Below are positions 60,274 to 64,000 of a stretch of DNA of 64,000 nucleotides, piece after piece; the stretch's first letter is position 1; every line of letters begins with the position of its first letter. The position numbers and the translations under genes are program-made. Source of the stretch: JAODBQ01 sp047602055. Lineage in GTDB: Bacteria; Actinomycetota; Acidimicrobiia; Acidimicrobiales; Ilumatobacteraceae. The stretch covers positions 868,001 to 932,000 of the forward strand of contig JASGIG010000001.1 of the NCBI GenBank assembly GCA_047602055.1. Reading direction: 5' to 3'. The notes under the pieces were generated by a model. The model had not been told where the DNA came from. It searched no databases and worked only from the letters and a program-made list of their open reading frames with translations.

Positions 60274-60507
60274 GTCCGGCGGCGTCGCGTGCGGTGACCG
60301 TGTCCCACGGCCGCGCCTCGGCCGCCTCGGCCGCGGCCGCCTCGGGGTCGCGGGCGACGGCATCGGCCGCGGCGGTGAACTCTTCCCAGAAGAGCGCTCG
60401 TACTCCTCCAAGGCTCGGCTGACCACCTGGTCTGCCGTCTGCCGTGCGCGCGCGCCCAGTTCGTTCACGCGGTCGCGCGTGGAGTCCGCGACCTTGATCG
60501 TCGTCAT
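60266..60507 (-). CDS. Antitoxin of the MazEF-like pair (one frameshift)
   Basis: About 80 residues. TIKVADSTRDRVNELGARAR is a ribbon-helix-helix-type N-terminus; the C-terminus ALFWEEFTAAADAVARDPEA is in another frame. Inserting one G near 60400 joins the two. If the break is real the antitoxin is lost while the toxin frame is intact, which cells normally do not tolerate, so sequence error is the better reading. Confidence 0.75.
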
Positions 60508-60582
60508 CACGAACGAAGTACACCTAGCGGCCTTCCTGCGGTCTACCGGTTGGCGGGCCTTGCACCGTCTTGCAACACGGGC

Positions 60583-62283
60583 CTACACGGCTCGCGGCGC
60601 AAGCGCACCGGTCGGCACCTCGTCGCGCAGCCAGGTCGGGGTGGCGGCCAGCAGGGTGCGGGTGTACTCGTGCCGGGGCCGGGCGAAGACGTTCGCGGTC
60701 AAGCCGGACTCGACGATCTCGCCGTGGCGCATCACCAGCACGCGGCTGCACAGGCGGCGGACGGTGAGGAGGTCGTGTGAGACCAGCAGGTACGACATGC
60801 CCAGCTCGGCGCGCACGCGCAGCAGCAGCTCGATCACCTGGTTCTGCGTGGTCAGGTCGAGCGACGACAGCGGCTCGTCGCAGATCAGCACCTGCGGGCG
60901 CAGGGCCAGCGCGCGGGCGATGCCGAGGCGCTGGCGCTGGCCACCGGACAGCTGTGCCGGGAAGCGGTCGAGGAGGCTGCTCGGGAGGCCGACGGCATCG
61001 AGCAGCTCGGCGGCGGCGTCGCGGTGGCGACGGTGCGGTTCCAGCTCCGGATGGATGATCCACGGCTCGGCGAGCAGTGCGGCGACCCGCTTGCGCGGGT
61101 TCAGTGCGGCATACGGGTCCTGGAAGATCACCTGGATGTCGCGCCGCCGCCGGCGCAGCTCCTGGCGCGGCAGCGCCGCCAGGTCGGCGCCGCGGTGCAG
61201 GACCTGGCCGGCTGTCGGCCGTTCGAGCGCGGCCAGCAGCCGTGCCACGGTGGTCTTGCCGGAACCGGACTCGCCGACCAGCCCGACGACCTCGTCGGCG
61301 TGCAGGGCCAGGTCGACGTGGTCGACGGCGACGATCGGCGGACGCCCGCGCCGGGTCCTGCCGTAGCGCTTGACGACGCCCCGCAGCTCCAGGAGGGCTG
61401 GCGCGTCGCTGGCGGCGGGCGCGACGGCGGGGGCGGCGATGCGACGCCCGCCTCGGGCGATGTCGGTCGCCGCGACGATCTCCAGCGTGTCGGGGTGTCG
61501 AGGGGAGGCCAGCACCTCGGCGGTGGGGCCGGTCTCGACGATGCGTCCGGCGCGCATCACCGCGATCCGGTCGGCGAGCTGGGCGACGACCGGGAGGTCG
61601 TGGCTGATCAGCACGAGGCCCATGCCGGTCTCGGACTGCAGTTCGCGCAGCAGCTGGAGGATCTGGGCCTGCACGGTCACGTCGAGCGCGGTGGTCGGCT
61701 CGTCGGCGATGACCACGGCCGGGTCGAGCGCCAGCGCCATGGCGATGACCACGCGCTGGCGCATCCCGCCGGAGAACTGGTGCGGGTGGTCGCCGGCGCG
61801 GCGGGCCGCGTCGGCGATGCCGACCCGCCCCAGCGCGGCGACGGCGCGACGGAGGGCCTCGCGGCGCGGCATACCGGTGTGGACGGTGAACACCTCGGCG
61901 ATCTGCGCGCCCACGGTGGCAGTGGGGTTGAGGGCCGACATCGAGTCCTGGGTGACGAGAGCGATTCGCGTGCCGCGCCGCCGTCGCAGCTGCCCGCTGG
62001 GGATGCTCAGCAGGTCCTCGCCGTCGAGCATCGCCCGGCCGGCGGTGACCGTGACCGGCGGCCGGAGCAGGCCGAGCACGGCGTGGGCGCTCATCGTCTT
62101 GCCGGAGCCGGACTCGCCGACGAGGCCGAGCGTCTCCCCGGCGCCCACCGACCAGTCGATGTCGTCGACGATCGTCGTCCGGCTGTCGCCTGCCTGGACG
62201 GCGACGCTCAGGCCGGTGACCTCGAGCACCGGGCGTTCGAGGGCGGCACAGTCCCCCGAAAACAGAATAGTTCGCATTCTCAT
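60583..62283 (-). CDS. Oligopeptide/nickel-type ABC transporter ATPase, DppD-DppF fusion
   Basis: 566 residues with two full ATPase domains. First: GLVGESGSGKTMSAHAV, FSGGMRQRVVIAMALALDP, VIADEPTTALD. Second: GLVGESGSGKTTVARLL, LSGGQRQRLGIARALAL, LICDEPLSSLD. Powers uptake together with the binding protein encoded divergently and the permease at 63847. The start is uncertain: ATG at 62283 lies inside a dyad repeat, and a GTG at 62229 (VLEVTGLSV) would be a more usual N-terminus. Confidence 0.9.
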   Translation of the reverse strand: MRMRTILFSGDCAALERPVLEVTGLSVAVQAGDSRTTIVDDIDWSVGAGETLGLVGESGSGKTMSAHAVLGLLRPPVTVTAGRAMLDGEDLLSIPSGQLRRRRGTRIALVTQDSMSALNPTATVGAQIAEVFTVHTGMPRREALRRAVAALGRVGIADAARRAGDHPHQFSGGMRQRVVIAMALALDPAVVIADEPTTALDVTVQAQILQLLRELQSETGMGLVLISHDLPVVAQLADRIAVMRAGRIVETGPTAEVLASPRHPDTLEIVAATDIARGGRRIAAPAVAPAASDAPALLELRGVVKRYGRTRRGRPPIVAVDHVDLALHADEVVGLVGESGSGKTTVARLLAALERPTAGQVLHRGADLAALPRQELRRRRRDIQVIFQDPYAALNPRKRVAALLAEPWIIHPELEPHRRHRDAAAELLDAVGLPSSLLDRFPAQLSGGQRQRLGIARALALRPQVLICDEPLSSLDLTTQNQVIELLLRVRAELGMSYLLVSHDLLTVRRLCSRVLVMRHGEIVESGLTANVFARPRHEYTRTLLAATPTWLRDEVPTGALAPRAV

Positions 62284-62297
62284 TCTGTCGATAGTAT
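62263..62297. promoter_or_regulatory. Dyad operator-like site between divergent ABC transporter genes
   Basis: CAGAAT-N13-ATTCTG spans 62263-62287 and contains AGAAT-N7-ATTCT (62264-62280). On the + strand TAGTAT at 62292-62297 lies six bases before the GTG of the binding-protein gene, compatible with a leaderless promoter. Spacing resembles sites of metal-dependent Fur-family repressors, but the match is not specific enough to name one. Confidence 0.5.
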
Positions 62298-62303
62298 GCC
62301 GAT

Positions 62304-63842
62304 GTGAACCGATACGGGATCAAGGCAGCCGCCGTGGCGCTGGCCAGCGTCGTGCTCGGCACGGCGCTCGCGGCCTGCGGGTCGAGCAGCACCTCCAGTG
62401 GGGCGCCGTCGCGCCTGCGCATCGCCTACGCCTGGACGCCGAGCGGCGGTCTCGCGATCGACAGCGACGACGGCAAGCTGCTGCGCCTCGCCGGCATCGT
62501 CGAGACGCTCGTCGACATCGACGCCGCCGGCGCGCCGGTCCCCGGGCTGGCCAGCTCGTGGCACCAGGTCGACGAGCGCACCTGGGACTTCACGTTGCGG
62601 GCCGGCGTCGAGTTCCACGACGGCGAGCCGCTCACCGCCGATGCCGTGGTCACGGCCATCGACCACGTGACGTCGGTGCCGGCGCTGCCGCGCACGCTCG
62701 ACGGGATCGGGATGAAGGCACAGGTCCTCGACGCCGGCACGGTGCGGATCAGCACCGAGCATGCCGACCCGGTCCTGCTGCTGCGGATGTCGGGGTACAA
62801 CACCGGGATCCTCGCCCCGAAGGCGTACGAGTCGACCCCGCCGCCGCCGATCGGTACCGGACCGTTCGTCCTGACCGGCACCCAGGCCGACGGCTCGCTC
62901 GTCGTGGACCGCAACGAGCACTACTGGGGCGGCAAGGTCGCCCTGGACGGCGCCGAGATCCGCTTCCTCTCCGACCCGACGGCGCGGATCTCGGCGATCG
63001 CCGCCGGCGACGTCGACATTGCCACCCTGCTCCCGGCGACCGCCGTCGCAGACCTCGCCGGTCAGCCCGGCTTCACCGTCCGGCAGTACCCGACGGCGCG
63101 CAGCACCTACCTGCTGATGAACAACGCCGCGCCCGAGCTGAGCGACCTGCGCGTCCGCCAGGCGGTCTCGGCAGCCATCGACCGCAACCTGCTGCTCACC
63201 GGCGCGCACGACGGCGTCGGCACGGCGGCTGACACGATCTTCGGGGGCCTCGTGCCGTTCGGCAGCGATGCCACCCCACCGCCGGCCGACCCGCAGCGGG
63301 CGCGGCAGCTGCTCGCCGAGGCCGGCTACGACGATGCTCACCCGCTCGTGCTCGACCTGTGGGCCTACCCCGAGCGCCCCGAGCTGCCCGACGCGGCAAC
63401 CGTGGTCCAGCGCATGCTGGCCGACGCCGGCATCCAGACGACGATCAAGATCGCCGAGGCGGCGACACTCGACGCGCCGGCGCGGCGCGGCGAGTTCGAC
63501 CTGATGTTCAGCAGCCGCAACTGGCTGTTCGACTTCCCCGACGCCGGCGAGTTCCTGCGCTCCGACTACGGCTGCAACGGCAGCTACAACCTCAGCCGCG
63601 TGTGCCTGCCGGCGCTCGACCAGTTGCTCGACCAGCTGGCCACGACCACCGACACGGCGGCGCGTGCCGGCCTGCTCCGCCAGGCGGCCGAGGTGCTGGC
63701 CACCGACGCCGCCGTCGTGCCACTTGTGCACACGTCGGCCGTCGTCGGCGTGAGCAACCGGGTCACCGGCTTCGTCGCCGACTCGTTCGAATACGACCTG
63801 CTGACGACGACGATCGGCATCGGTCAGGGGTCCGGGCGCTGA
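62304..63842 (+). CDS. ABC transporter substrate-binding lipoprotein, family 5
   Basis: 512 residues from a GTG. Lipobox VLGTALAAC, then the family-5 pattern (VPGLASSWHQVDERTWDFTL, FHDGEPLTADAVV, IGTGPFVLTG, YWGGK). Binds peptides, nickel or similar ligands outside the cell. Divergent from the ATPase gene, 5 bases before the permease gene. Confidence 0.92.
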   Translation: MNRYGIKAAAVALASVVLGTALAACGSSSTSSGAPSRLRIAYAWTPSGGLAIDSDDGKLLRLAGIVETLVDIDAAGAPVPGLASSWHQVDERTWDFTLRAGVEFHDGEPLTADAVVTAIDHVTSVPALPRTLDGIGMKAQVLDAGTVRISTEHADPVLLLRMSGYNTGILAPKAYESTPPPPIGTGPFVLTGTQADGSLVVDRNEHYWGGKVALDGAEIRFLSDPTARISAIAAGDVDIATLLPATAVADLAGQPGFTVRQYPTARSTYLLMNNAAPELSDLRVRQAVSAAIDRNLLLTGAHDGVGTAADTIFGGLVPFGSDATPPPADPQRARQLLAEAGYDDAHPLVLDLWAYPERPELPDAATVVQRMLADAGIQTTIKIAEAATLDAPARRGEFDLMFSSRNWLFDFPDAGEFLRSDYGCNGSYNLSRVCLPALDQLLDQLATTTDTAARAGLLRQAAEVLATDAAVVPLVHTSAVVGVSNRVTGFVADSFEYDLLTTTIGIGQGSGR

Positions 63843-63846
63843 CGCG

Positions 63847-64000
63847 GTGGCGCGGTACGTGCTCATGCGGCTGGCCGGTTGGTTCCTGCTGCTCCTGGTC
63901 GTCTCGGCGATCGCCTTCGCCCTGCCGCAGCTGACCGGGGTCGACCCGGTCCGGGCGGTGATCATGGCCCGCTCCCCGGACGCCGCGCCGAGCGAGGAGA
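63847..64000 (+). CDS. ABC transporter permease (start only)
   Basis: 51 codons from a GTG: VARYVLMRLAGWFLLLLVVS, the N-terminal helix and charged cap of DppB-type permeases, cut by the window edge. Completes the uptake system with the binding protein and the fused ATPase. Confidence 0.8.
   Translation, partial: MARYVLMRLAGWFLLLLVVSAIAFALPQLTGVDPVRAVIMARSPDAAPSEE

Overview
The window is high-GC DNA from an actinomycete-type bacterium (Actinomycetota, perhaps an Acidimicrobiia lineage) and contains the chromosome origin. Evidence: dnaA-dnaN-recF-dciA-gyrB-gyrA run leftward and rpmH-rnpA-yidD-yidC-jag-rsmG-parA-parB rightward from an intergenic region with DnaA boxes; a DUF3566 membrane protein and tRNA-Ile lie downstream of gyrA; and the block trxA-trxB-sigma-anti-sigma-kinase-DUF6049-pcnA matches the gene order near oriC in mycobacteria. 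The lineage call is inference from gene content and order.

Region by region. 1-5651: one end of a conjugative (type IV secretion) element: VirB4-like start, SCO6880-like, TrbL-like, VirB8-like and pilin-like proteins, and a secreted transglycosylase/M23 hydrolase. 6361-10754: a compact, lower-GC cassette that I read as an undescribed RiPP pathway: a 58-residue precursor peptide, a lanthipeptide-type lyase+kinase enzyme without the cyclase domain, a coupled two-helix membrane protein, an ATP-grasp ligase and a divergent isoaspartyl peptidase/asparaginase-type Ntn hydrolase. 11255-23027: a complete Tad/Flp pilus operon whose genes mostly overlap by 1-4 bases, ending in a 1036-residue LysM+transcriptional-activator protein. 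23158-25218: small genes, including an excisionase-like DNA-binding protein, next to tRNA-Ile and its terminator. 25533-39666: the conserved origin block. 39680-43567: a parS site on each side of two decayed IS21-type insertions and a 303-bp inverted copy of a kinase gene end that also occurs at 50410-50712. 43608-60510: parA, parB, a cell-wall amidase-like protein, thioredoxin system, sigma/anti-sigma pair, a Ser/Thr kinase, degV, DUF6049, an acetyltransferase, a histone-deacetylase-like hydrolase, the CCA-adding enzyme, a methyltransferase, DUF5318 and a MazEF-like pair. 60583-64000: an oligopeptide/nickel-type ABC transporter, divergently arranged, with the permease cut by the window edge.

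A caution for the reader: at least eight genes, including essential ones (parA, trxB, cpaF, kinase, degV), are split by single-base frameshifts. In seven of them the net change is one extra base, and removing one base restores a normal family sequence. This looks like residual assembly error more than decay, so these genes are annotated over their full span.
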